A DNA stretch of 64,000 bases from Acanthamoeba sp. SK_2022b (taxonomy: Eukaryota > Discosea > Longamoebia > Acanthamoebidae): positions 27,669-91,668 of the forward strand of contig JANDJZ010000153.1 in NCBI GenBank assembly GCA_027943245.1, in the 5' to 3' direction. Positions 51,226 through 62,618 of the stretch are shown here, piece by piece. Position 1 is the first letter of the stretch; the number at the start of each line of letters is the position of its first letter. A program made the position numbers and the translations under genes. Below the pieces are notes generated by a model that did not search any database, had not been told where the DNA came from, and was given only the letters and a program-made list of their open reading frames with translations.

Positions 51226-52545
51226 ATGCAAGCTGACGAGTACAGGCCCCTGAAGCAAAAGAATCGCGAGGACAATGACGACATCTTCATCAGCGTTGAG
51301 AGCCACGGCGACCCGATGGTGTCGTCCACCAAGGCCGAGATTGAATGGCCCTCAATCGCCGGAATTCTGCTCAACTTCATCTTCTACCTCTTGACCTGTC
51401 TCCTCCCCCTGCCGTTCTCGTTTTACACCGTCGAACCACAGGAGCACGCTCTCGTTATCTTCTGGGGTTCTCTAGTTAAGGTGGTCAAGAAGCCAGGTGC
51501 CTCACCAACCTCGTGATAATTTCTTTACTGCCGCCCGCAAAAAACTCGATTTGCGAGAATGAATTTTATTATATGGAAGATATTTATTTTTTTATGCCAT
51601 TATTATATTTATGGAATATAAAACTTCCACCCGTTTATCTCACATTTGTTTTGGTAGGGCTGTACTGGTACCTCATATTCGGGCGTAGCGTCAAGACCAT
51701 CCCCACCTGCGTGCAGACGCTCGACATCAAGAAGTCGACCGTTGTGGACCGCAACGGCAACCCGATCGTCGTTGCTGGCGTCGTCACCTTCCAGATCATC
51801 GACAGCATCAAGGCCGCCTTCGGTACACCATCCACCACCCCAAGCGCAACGCAGCCCCCCGCATTGCCTCACTGACGTGGTGGCTTCGTGGCGTTGTAGA
51901 TGTGAAGGACTACTCCAACTACCTTGAGCGCCAGTCGCTGGCCGTGCTGAAGCGGGTGTGCTCGATGTACCCGTATGAGTGCCGCTCGGGCAAGTCGCTC
52001 CAGTCCGAGAGCGCCGAGGTGTCGGCCATCATGGTGCGCCTGCTGCAGGAGAAGGCCGACGTGGCCGGCTGCCGCGTGGTCTCCTACGAGCTGGCCGACC
52101 TCCAGTATGCGCCCGAGATCGCTCCTGGCATGCTTGTGCGTCAGCAGGCTGAGGCTCTTGTCGAGGCTCGTCACAGTACGTTGACTCCCTTATCTTCTTC
52201 ATTATTTATTAATTATTATTAATATTATTATTTAATCATCAACTTAAGCAGCAATTTGTCTGACACCATCACTTTGTCTCTCCAGCTATCGTCGAGGGCG
52301 CCGTGCAGATTGTGACTTCGGCTGTGACCAAGCTTTCCGAGAACGGCGTGCACTTGAACGACACCCAGCAGTCGAGGCTCGTGAGCAACCTGCTGGCGGT
52401 GATCTGCGGCGACGCCCACGTGACGCCCACCTTCTCCGTTTCCGACAACGGCGAGAGCGAGGACAAGGAAGCCGAGGAGACCTTCCGCAAGCAGATGATG
52501 ACCACCCTGGCACAGATCGCCGTCAACACCGTGCCCAGGAAGTGA
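51226..52545 (+). CDS. Stomatin/prohibitin (SPFH, Band 7) membrane protein
   Basis: Four exons (51,226-51,496, 51,658-51,822, 51,900-52,175 and 52,286-52,545) give 323 residues. A short cytosolic N-terminus (MQADEYRPLKQKNRED) precedes a hydrophobic hairpin-like segment GILLNFIFYLLTCLLPLPFS, then EPQEHALVIFWGSLVK. The SPFH core follows: LDIKKSTVVDRNGNPIVVAG, VTFQIIDSIKAAF, VKDYSNYLERQSLAVLKRV and ELADLQYAPEIAPGML with VRQQAEALVEARHTIVEGAV. This is the usual Band 7 order, including the 'QQAEA..EAR..IVEGAV' helix. Such proteins scaffold membrane microdomains. Plasma membrane or endosome is more likely than mitochondria because no presequence is seen. It has a clear TATA box and a duplicated stop-codon region. 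Confidence 0.93.
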
Positions 52546-52604
52546 ATTTTCCCCCTCCCTCTCTCCTGTGCCCAGGAAGTGAATTTTCTCCCTCCCTCTC
52601 TCCT
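52531..52604 (+). repeat. 37-bp tandem duplication across the SPFH stop codon
   Basis: Units 52,531-52,567 and 52,568-52,604 begin gtgcccaggaagtgaatttt and differ at one base (C/T). The first unit holds the real last codons and TGA; the second repeats them in the 3' UTR. Confidence 0.9.
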
Positions 52605-54076
52605 GTGCGCTGTACATAAATGCAGGCTCGCCATGATTAAATGAGTGAGATACATCTCATGCCTCTTTTGTGTTGAATGAGCGGCTCGGTTCGGTCGGTA
52701 ACTGCCTCAAGCAAGACGAAGCTCTTGCGCCAGCGGCACGAGCATGCAGGGCAAGCAGACCCGGACTGCGGCCTGCTGACTGCAATCGCGGAGGGCAGGT
52801 GAGTAGGCCGGTAAGGATGCAGAAGTGTAACAGCGACGGTCGCCCTCAGCCGGTGGCTCACAATCTTCCCAATTTTTGTTCGCCACTACATTACATTACA
52901 ATCTGATGACCGATCTATTTCACTCATTCAAGCCGTTGGTCGTGCTGCCGTAACAGTGAGCCTTCTGCTGAACATGGGCGCAGACGCGACCTTCCGTGAT
53001 GAGAGCGGAGGCACTGCTTTCTTGTGGGGGGTCAGCAGTACTGGAGTCATCCATCATCCTACTTTCCCACTGGCAAGTCCACACAAGACGCGGCGATGCA
53101 GCGGGAGCAGCTCAACTGTTCTTCATTGGTGGCCATCAACAACGGCCACGTGAACCATTTATTGCGATTGGGTACTTTAGTCCACTAGCGCTCTTACGCC
53201 GACGGAGAGGCTTCTCGCGACCTGACCACGCCCCAGGCGGTTCGGGGACAACTAACGGCGTTCAGTCACCACCCTCTTGCCCTTCGCACCTAACCGGTCC
53301 GGATGGCAATGGATGGAAGGTTGTGCGGATTGAGAACTGCACAAGCCGCGATACTGCTGTGCCAAACCATGAAACCAAGGACTGGGATATCCATGAGGTT
53401 TGGTCATGGTGACCTGGAGAAGCTGGGTAGTACAGGTATTCACTGGAATCCCAAGTCTATAACGCCCACTGGATCAAGAGGACAGGTTATAAGCCCAACG
53501 CAAGCACCTCCACAAGGGTCAACCAGGTGTCAGGATCACTTTGTGTTCTTGGTTCTCCCGCACCAAAACCATTCCGCCTAGTGTCATGGTTGCATTCCAC
53601 AACATGTCTAGGAGGCCACATGTTATCCTGATTGGCCATTGATGGAAACGAATATGGGGGGGGCTTCTTTGCCTCGGACAGGCAGATCAGAAGAAACGAT
53701 GGCACAACTCAACAAACTAGGAGCACCTTTGTTTCACTCAAGCAGCCCAGGCAAAAAGGCACACAAGACCAACGCTGCGGCCTTCAAAGAGCCTGTGCAG
53801 GCTTTCATCCCACACATCAATGACCAAGACTATACTCAATAAGTGCCTCCATCTATGGTTCTGGCAGTGGAGTAAGGTACGCTCGCGACAGGGGCTCGTG
53901 AGTCAGTGCAGGAGCGTTGTACTGTCAGGACCCCGCCCTATACATTGCAACAGGCTACAGGCTAAGACGATCCGCTCCTGTGGGGTGATGCGTGTAAAGT
54001 CCAGTTCAATTTCGAACAACAGCTTCGTTTTCATCTTCGGGTGTTGTCCATACAGCGTGTGGCCTCTGACTGGATG
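52605..54076. other. Spacer with an ankyrin-like remnant
   Basis: Around 52,940-53,040 a plus frame reads VSLLLNMGADATFRDESGGT, the ankyrin pattern 'LLL..GAD....DE.G.T'. Near 53,130 a further piece reads VAINNGHVNHLLRLG. Stops and frame changes follow, so this looks like a decayed ankyrin-repeat gene. 53,440-53,850 is CpG-poorer with unassigned short frames. The end is the 3' flank of RAB3GAP1. Confidence 0.4.
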
Positions 54077-54452
54077 TCACTCATCGGCGGAGATGGCGGT
54101 GGCGACGCGGAACTCAGAGTCGGTGAGCAGGGCGTACAGGCGGTGGCCCACCGTGCGCGATCCGCTCCCGCCCGCGCCCGAACCAAAGGGTCGCGGCGTG
54201 GCGCAGCGCAGAATGTACTCCCGCGCGTCCGGCTCGTACAGGCCCGCGATCTCTGTGGCAGCGACGAGGGAACGTTCGACGTCAACTCCCACTGAGGTAT
54301 GGATGAGAGGGATTGTGGGGGGGGGGTTACCGTCATCGGTGGAGAACAGGTGGAGCGCCACTTCGCGCTGCGCCTCTTCGCGGAGGTCGACCTCGGCTTC
54401 CGACAGCAACCCATCCACAAGCGCCTCCTGATCTGCGAGCTGTGTGTGTGTG

Positions 54453-54515
<63 letters not shown>

Positions 54516-56287
54516 CGTCAGCATGTGCTATTGGTACAGACGGCCGGGCCGCGTCGGCAACAAGGGCAGCACCTTGTGAAGGAGCGACGTGGCGCGAGCC
54601 AGCAAATTCTCCACCTTGGCCACACGACTGTACAGGGCCTCTCGCTCCTCCGCTCTAACCACACACAACACAACACAAGCGTCAGTACAGACAACAGAAC
54701 GAGGGGAAGAGGGGGAGGGGAGCGCCACGAAAGCACGCACTTGATCTCCTCGGGCTCGACCTTCTCGAGGAAGCCGTGCAGGTCGGCCAGTGCGCGCCGC
54801 ACGGTGGGCAGCTTGGCCGCGGGCAGGCACACCATCGAGTTGTAGATCATCGTCAGCATCACCCCGAACATCCTACCCCCAAACCCAAATTAGCAAAGCA
54901 ACGCAAGGCTGAGGTGAGGTGAGGTGATAGCTGGTGGCAGTACTGCTCCATGAAGGCGGTGGGCGTGATGGTCTCCAGCAGGTGGAGCACCTTCTCGCCC
55001 TCGCGCACGTGGTCGAACAGCAGCTTCTGCTCGCGAATCGCCAACGGCTGCGCCTCCTGTATACAGGAGAACGGACTCGCGAGTGAGTCGACGGCGTCGT
55101 GGCCCCGCGATGTGGGATTGGAGAGGAGGAGAGAGAGAGAGAGAGAGAGAGAAGGCACGGAGAAGGCGACGGTTACCCGCCAGACTTGGCGCCACAGGTT
55201 GCCGGGCATGTGCATGCGCTGGGACAGATGGCCGACCAACCCCTCGGCGTCGTCCAACGGCCAATACCTATGGTGGAGCGCATGACACACACGCAACGGC
55301 CAGCAAGGGGGAGGAGGTGAGGTCCACCACGCTAACGCTCGGTGGAATGGAGGAAGGGGGTGGCCCCCATACCGCATGGCTTCTTCTTCGTTATCCTTGG
55401 CTGCCGCGCCGTCGCTCTTCTTGCGGCCGTGGTCGTTCGTTTTCTCCTTCTTTTCCTTTTCCTTTTCCTGATGATGTGCTTGGTCGTTGAGTTCGTCGTC
55501 GGCGCCGTCGTTGTCGTCGTCGTCGCTACCCACTTCTCTCTCCTCCTCCTCTTCCCTGCCCTCCGCATCATCGTCGCCGTCGTCGTTGTCGTCGTTGTCG
55601 TCGTCTTCTTTCTGGTGAACTTGCTCATCGTTGTGGTCGTCCTCCTGTTGTCCCTCCTCCGTTGCGAGGGTGGCGGCCTTGGCGAGCTCTGCGTTCTGTT
55701 TCTCCTTCTCGGCCCGCGACGCCTGCTCCTTGGCCCACATCTCCGTGACGTGGTCGATGTGGAGCTTGGCCTTGTCTACACGGGGAGAGAGAGCGCCCTC
55801 AGATACGAGATCGCATGCAACACGCACGCACACGCCGCGCCCACCGCACACAAGAGGCAAAGCGCACCTTCGGGCTGCTCGATCCAGTCGGCGGGGGAGT
55901 ACCACCGCACAAAGTCTTCGAGCACCGCGCCTGGATTGGCCGCCTTGAACGCTTGCATGTCTGTGTGCGTGGCCGCAGGCGTCCACCGGTCAGCCTTGGG
56001 CCAGTGTGTGAGAGAGGGAAGGGATACCAGAGAGAAGGGTGGCCGACTGCATGCGCGCTCTGATCTGCTGCGCCTCCGCGGAGGAGCCCAGACTCGCCAA
56101 GATGTCCTCCTGCGCGCGGGGGGGCAGTATCAATCAGCCGCCGCACGGCCACACATGGCGACAGTTTCGGTGGTCAAAGGGGGGGGGCACGCGCGCGTAC
56201 CTGCTCTCTGATCATGTCCTCCGTCATCCATCCGTGGTCCTGTGCAATGATCGACAGTGTGAGCAGCCTCGCTCCTCCTCTCCACAC

Positions 56288-56353
<66 letters not shown>

Positions 56354-56857
56354 GAGGGGGCATCACCTGAGTTTGCGGGACGTAGACGGCGAGGCCCGAG
56401 TTGAGGAGCGCGAGCCCCTCGGCCCTCTCGGCCACGCCGCTGCGCTTCACGCCCAGCTCCTTCTCCCGCGCCCGCTCGTGTTTTCGCTGGTTCCGCTTCT
56501 CCTCGTCGCTGGTCTGGCGCGCGTTGCCGCTGCTGCCCCCCAGCGTGCTGGCCTTGCAGCCGCTCCCCACGCTGCCCTTGCGCTGTCCGCTGTTAAGGAG
56601 GCTGTCGACGCTGTCGAAGCTGCGCCCGAGATTGCTGCGCAGCCGGTTGCCGCTGTTGGCACGGCTCAGCGCTCTTCGCGGAGTCGTGTAGCCCTGTCGG
56701 CCCGTCCCGCCCTCGCTGTCGTCGCCGCCGCCGGGCGTCGTCGACTGGGACCGCGCGGGCCTGCCCGGCTTCCCTCCCGGTGTTCGCCGCCCCTTGTCGT
56801 CCTCCTCGTCCGAAAACTGCACACCAGGCCGTGAGATATGACACACACACACACACA

Positions 56858-56927
<70 letters not shown>

Positions 56928-58324
56928 GAGAGAGAGAGAGAGAGAGGAGCACCAGCAGGTCGTTGTCCCAGCCTTCGGTGTCCCAGGCGCCGTCGCCCTC
57001 CGACGAGTAGGTGTCCTCCTCGACGTTCTGCAGGTCCTGGGCCAGCCTGCGCGAGCTCACGAGCGACGCCGTGACGTCGTAGCCGGAGTAGCTGTAGGGC
57101 GACATCAGGCCTCCCGGGTTGTGCGACAGCGGGCCTGTCGGACGTGATTTTGTGTCGACAAACGCCAGTCGGGGTAAGTCGCACGCAACACGAGCCCACG
57201 CGGGTGAGGCGAGGCGGGCGACATACTCTTGACGCCCTTGTCCTCGTCCACGCTGGTGTAGTCCTCGCTGTCGGTCCGCTCGTGCAGCGGCGACGAATCG
57301 ATCGAGTGCGGGTTGTTCAGGCCGCCGCCAAACTTGCTCGCGCCTTCGCCGTCCTCCCCCAGCTCTCGGTTCTCCATCACTCGGGCCCGCGCAATGCAGT
57401 AGTTCAACTGAAATCATAGTTGAGCGCGTGTGTGCGCGCGTGTGTGCGCGCGTGTACGTGTGCAAGTACCATTTGCAGCTTCTGGTAGAGAAGACAGGAG
57501 TTGTAGTCAATCTGGTTGGTCGCCACGGCAGGCACCGGCACGCGCTCTTCCCAATGCCACCGCAGCTCCTTCACGAACTCGAGCCAGACCATCGCCATGC
57601 CTGCCCATGCATATCCCATTACGCCACCAACAACGAAATTTCGCCGACGCTGAGCACACCCGCAGAGCCAGGACTCGGCGCTGCGAAAGGGAGCGGACGC
57701 GAACCGTGGAGAGTGCGCATGTTGAGGAGTTGGGCCGAGAGGGAGGCCAGCAGCGTGCCTGGCGGCGATGCCTTGAGATGCAGCGTCGAAGCGGCGCTGG
57801 CCGCGAACTTGCGCTTGTCGTCAAACAGGCCCTGTGTGTGATCAGAGTGAAGAGGTGATAGGAGGAAGTAGTAAGCCATCTGCTCTGCCGGGGTGGCCAA
57901 CCACAACAAAAAGGACAACAGACGGGCCACCAACGCACCTGCATGATCGCATCGATCTCCTCCGCTGTCGGGAGGTGGCCGTAGCGAAGCGACGCCGCCA
58001 GCGTGCGCGTGAGGGACCCCATGGCGTTGAACAGATGTGGCACCTCGCCCTCGCCCGCAATACCGCCCACTGGAGAACGCCCGCGTGTCAGGATAGTATT
58101 ATTGAATAAATATCTTTTTCTATTTAAAATAATAACAATAATAATAATCGTTAATAGAGTCGCACCTGGAGGCTTGAGCTCGGCAAAGGAAGTGAAGGAC
58201 TTGGAGTAGTCGTAGGCCTCCATCAGCTCCTTGACCGCTTCGGTGAGGTAGCAGAGCGACCTGAGAGCCACATGGACGCACCAGTTAGCAAAAGCATCAC
58301 GGCTGCGGCTGCAGAGAGGACTAC

Positions 58325-58366
<42 letters not shown>

Positions 58367-60662
58367 TAACTTACCTGTCCCGAAAGACGGCGCGGAGCGC
58401 CCACTTGGGCGTGACGCCCCACGGAAAAGACTCAATAATGCGCTCCACGCCGGTCTTCTTGGCCGACGTGGGCGTCAGGTTGATCCATGCCTCGGCAAGC
58501 TGCACAGCTGCGCGCGTTTGTACAATTGATTCGTAAGAGCCTCCGAACACACACGCGCGCGCAGGCAGGCACGCAGGCACGCAACATGCCCAGAGTGGGG
58601 AGAGGGGGACATACTGTCGACAGGGTCCTCGCTGGTGCCCCACAGCAGGTCCTTTTCCCAATAGCCGTCCTGCGAGTCAATGGTGCACACAGCATTGAGC
58701 GTCAAAACCGGTGGGGGCTTTCTTATATGAGGGTGAAGGGGAGGGGCGCACCTGTCGGTAGTCGTTTTCCTTAAGCATGGCGTCGATCATCTGCTGGTCC
58801 CTCCAGTCCTCGCCGCCCCACTCTCCCTTGACTCGCGTGTAGCGCGCACTGTGGCAAAGGAGGAGGGGAGGAGGAGGGGGAGGAGAGAATGCGATGAGTC
58901 AGCGACGGCGACCAAGTGCATGAGCGCATGGGAAAGGAATCCCACCTGACCGAGAAGTCGATCGAGTTGCGCGGTCCCACCGTCAGAGTCTTGACGCCCA
59001 GTTGTCTGTACATGAGGGCGAGCAGGCCTGGAACGGTACAACGGTGAGCACGAATCGCACACGCCACAGGCAAAACATGGTGATTCTTAAATAATAACAA
59101 TAATAACAATAATAAATACACAAAACTAAATAAATAAGAGAAAAAAGAGGAAAGGTGAGTAAAGGTTACCTTCGATGGTGTAGGCGTACGAGGGAATGGA
59201 GTGTTTGAGAACAGAATCGAATCGTACGCACACGCCGCCGGTGGCCAAATAGCTGCACAGTTTGACAGCAACACCACCCTTTAGCGGGAGAGCCTTCAGG
59301 GGAGTAAGGGCAGGAACCCAGCGGCCTCGTACCCCATGTACTGCCCGCGCCATCGTTCGCCGATCGGCACAAACACCGGCAGCGGGCTGACGCCAAGCAG
59401 CATTTCCGATCCAAGCCGGTGATCAGTAACACGAATGCACGTCACGAACATTTTGAAAGATCACGCGTGCGTGCGTGCGTGCGTGCGTGCGGGTCGGCCG
59501 TACCACTTGGTGTCGTTGATGACGATGGAGAGGGAGGAGAGCAGGAGGGAGGCCTCGCTCTCGCCACAGCCCTTGTCCGAGAGAGGAGCCAATATCAAAA
59601 AGTCGCGCAGGCCAAACCTGTGACGCACCGACCGAGGGGCAAGCCCCGTTTCGGTGTAAGCAAGCCAGAGAGGGAGGAGTGGGTTAGATTGGATTGGGTT
59701 GGGTTGGGCGGCGGAGCGCACCATCGCTGGAGGTGATGAGCGCGCGAGGGAAAATCAGAGGACGAGTTCATCATCGCCTTCATCTCTTCGGGAAACCACG
59801 CTGGCCACAGTTCCTCCTTCTCCTCTTCTCTTACTGTGGGCCCACATTGATGAGCGACATAAACGACACGACGCACGACGCACGACACACGACACACGAC
59901 ACACGAATGGAGTGAAGGAGGAGGAGAAGCGACGCACCGCTGCGACGTCGGCCTTCGGCGCTTCGGCGCATCTTGTCGCCGTCGCGCTTCTCGTCGGCCT
60001 TGGGCGTGAAGTGGTAGATCAGCTGGTAGGACTGGCCCTCGTAGTTGAACGCCTCGCGCAGGGCGTTGTTCGAGGTCGACGTGAGCGGAGTCGGCTTGGG
60101 CTTGGTGGCGTAGCTCTCGCCATCCAGGTGCCACTGCCGGAAGATCGATTCGATCTGCGCGATGAACCTGTAGGAGCAAGAGGCAAGCGCTACGCTAAGA
60201 TGTCGAGACTCGAAGCGGGAGTGGAGCAACAGCAAAGGCCCAAAACAGGCCACGTACTTCTCCCAGGGCGAGGCGAGGGTGTAGTCGATGATCTCGAAGA
60301 CGCCTTCGTCCTGCCCCGACGCGGAGGTGCTGTCGAGAGAGCTCACCGCCTCCAGCTTCTTCGGCGCTGCGGTGGACGCTGCGGCGCCCCTCTTCGCCTC
60401 CCGACCCTTCTCCTCGTCTGCCACGCTGCTGGAGGAAGGTGCCCGGTCTCTTCCCTGAGAAGACATGCACACCTTAGAACAAGACGCAATACGTATGCGT
60501 CGGTTTTGCCACTACGTAATGCTTATTTGTGCATCGATCTGTGCAGAATTAATCGGCTTCCCGTAATCAAGGATAATTGGGAAGGGCACATACTTTGGCG
60601 GCAAGCCGCAGGGCAACCTCGCGCCCCCGAACTTCAAAATCAAAGTCTTCGTCTTCGTCCAT
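54077..60662 (-). CDS. RAB3GAP1: Rab3 GTPase-activating protein catalytic subunit
   Basis: A large minus-strand gene. First exon 60,662-60,594 (MDEDEDFDFEVRGREVALRL) joins in frame at 60,472 to VCMSSQGRD. Conserved blocks in order: FEIIDYTLASPWEK and IESIFRQWHLDG (60,290-60,120); WFPEEMKAMMNSSSDFPSRA; FLILAPLSDKGCGESEASLL; YTRVKGEWGGEDWRDQQMID; KKTGVERIIESFPWG; EVPHLFNAMGSLTRTLAASL and EIDAIMQGLFDDK (58,060-57,800). A Ser/Gly-rich region with acidic stretches follows. The catalytic-domain core is DHGWMTEDMIREQEDILASL, MQSATLLSDMQAFKAANPGA and VLEDFVRWYSPADWIEQPE (56,240-55,870), with the Arg-finger region near QQIRARMQS. An Asp/Glu-rich insert (55,640-55,480) is followed by NLWRQVWEEAQPL and a helical C-terminus ending RVATAISADE. 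With RAB3GAP2 it acts on Rab3 and Rab18 in animals. Confidence 0.92.
54441..54513. repeat. (TG)n microsatellite in RAB3GAP1 intron
   Basis: About 35 TG units with one CA break at 54,453; the sense strand reads CA. Confidence 0.95.
56290..56351. repeat. (AC)n microsatellite in RAB3GAP1 intron
   Basis: About 31 AC units; the sense strand reads GT. It lies between the DHGWMTED exon and the exon before it. Confidence 0.95.
56840..56946. repeat. (AC)n-(AG)n compound microsatellite in RAB3GAP1 intron
   Basis: About 43 AC units with one break, then about ten AG units, between the exons with DNDLLV and FSDEEDDKGR. Confidence 0.95.
58326..58367. repeat. (ATT)n trinucleotide repeat in RAB3GAP1 intron
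   Basis: About 14 ATT units, the only pure A/T trinucleotide array in the window. Confidence 0.95.
59466..59490. repeat. (GCGT)n repeat in RAB3GAP1 intron
   Basis: Six GCGT/GTGC units; the same unit occurs in a methyltransferase intron at about 37,480. Confidence 0.85.
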
Positions 60663-61905
60663 CTCGAGCAACCACACAAACGTAACAAGTAGAAAATGTA
60701 AAGGAAATCGAATTTCCAGACTAGCCTTTGTTGGCTATCTTCTTGACCTTGAGAGGGAGGCTCCTGATGTACTCCTAACTCTTCACCGCCTTGCAGACAA
60801 TGTGACCAATCATGTGTGTACCACAATGGGCCATAATAATTACATACATACCCTGAGGATGGAGTGGATGCATCTCCTATCCATGGGAGAAGCCAAGCAT
60901 ACCCTGGGTGTGATTTGGTTGAGAATTGTCAGCATGCACTGCCCCGGTGATGGCTGCTATGAACTCACCATCTTGCAAATGTGTACCAGGTCCAGTAAAC
61001 AAACCTTTTGTGTCCTTATTACAAGGAGTGCATAGTATTCCTAACCTCTTCTTTCTCTCCTTATGGTTAACCCCAGGTCTGCAATCTCAGCCTGATCCTC
61101 TTGTTGCAGGTCGTTTGCTGTCTTCTTCCTCTCTTTCCTCTCCCTTGGGCCCAGCAGCATGACAATTGCGTGTGGATTCTATGGAAAGTAGGGCGACTTG
61201 TGTCCTCGGCCACGGACTTGCGGGGTTAGCCGGCCGCACGCTCAGCACTGGTCGATGCTCGGTGCTCTCTTGACAACCGAAATCAAGCCGTTTCAGCACC
61301 GCTTGGCTGGAGTGCGGGTGAGGCCAGTCCATTTCAAATCCACAAACCGCACAGCAGACGACCTCCACGCCCGTTCCACCTTGCACGCGTTGTGCTTGCT
61401 TGTGGCTCCACTCACGCTCTCCAGCTCTACGTGCCACTTCGTTAAATTGCTTCATAAAGCCCAGGAGGTCCACACAGCCAACTCCACAGCTCTAACAGGC
61501 ACGTACTCTCCAGCTTGGCTCACGCCCGCTGCACGGTCACTGGGCTCGGCGGTTTGTTCTACAAGCTTCCTGGCATACCTCTAAATTGAAGAAATTTGAA
61601 GAAGGCTTGCAGCTCTTCGCGAGAATTATTTAAATTTCTTAATTTTTAAATAATTGAGGGGGTGGGGAGTTTGCGTCTGTCTGCTGGCGGGTTGGTTCTC
61701 TCCGCGAAAGAGCTTTAGACCTCCTCTGGCTCTTGCCGATAGATTCTCTTCCATTTCAATTTAGAATTCGACTTTGAATCAGCTTCTATAGTCCACGTAT
61801 TGCCACAGAACGTACAGGGCCAGTTCACTACGAAACCCATCTCTCGCCTAACCAAGGCCCTTGCGCTTATCGTGCAGATCGAAGATCGCCCACGATCTGT
61901 TCACA
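60663..61905. other. Intergenic region, partly CpG-poor
   Basis: 60,720-61,130 is CpG-poor; a plus frame reads LLDLEREAPDVLLTLHRLAD then MEWMHLLSMGEAKHTLG, not recognised and probably a repeat remnant. 61,150-61,580 is CpG-richer; the minus strand has coding-like pieces (MKQFNEVARRAGEREWSHKQ, VVCCAVCGFEMDW) in broken frames. 61,600-61,900 should hold the promoter and 5' UTR of the exonuclease gene; an AT-rich stretch lies at 61,625-61,655. Confidence 0.4.
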
Positions 61906-62570
61906 ATGGCTAGCCCCACGACGCCACGTTACTGCAAATACTTCTTCAGCGCTCGTGGTTGCAATCAAGGCAATGATTGCAAGTATCTGCACCAGAAGAT
62001 GGATGAGGTTCGCCAGTCTCTTCAATCTCTCCCTGAACCTCATCTTTCCTTTTCAGCGTCCAACGTCAAAATCTGTCATCACAGCCCAGCCCTTCCCCCA
62101 ACTCTAACCCTTGTCCTTACACCAGGTGCGCATGGAGCTGCCCTGCACGGCGCTCTCGCTCGACATCGAGACGACCGGCTGCTGGCCGGGCGTACACAAG
62201 ATCGTCGCCGTGGGCGTCGCCCTCTTCCAGCTCCACCCATCCCATCAGGTACACCCTCACCCCGAGGCCAACCAGCTCTCCCTCTCGCTCTCGGCTCACG
62301 CTGTGCCCCACGATGCGTTGTCGCTGTTGCTGTCTCCAGGTCGTCGAACTGGACCGCAGGCTGTTCCAGTTCCAGGTCAACTACCCGCACGACTTTGATG
62401 AGATCACCATGCGCGACTTCTGGCACGTCCAGGGCCGCATGGACCTGCTCGAGGCCCTCCAGAACGGCGCCAAGCCCGAGGAGGAGGCCATCAAGGAGTT
62501 CTACGACTACTACACAGAGGTATTGCACCCTTTCCCCTTCTCTACTACCCACTGCAAGCTGGTGTGACTC

Positions 62571-62618
<48 letters not shown>

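Noticed and set aside
61087..61584. Overlapping plus and minus frames upstream of the exonuclease gene
   Set aside because: Coding-like phrases occur but shift frame repeatedly, without good splice sites; left as possible remnants.
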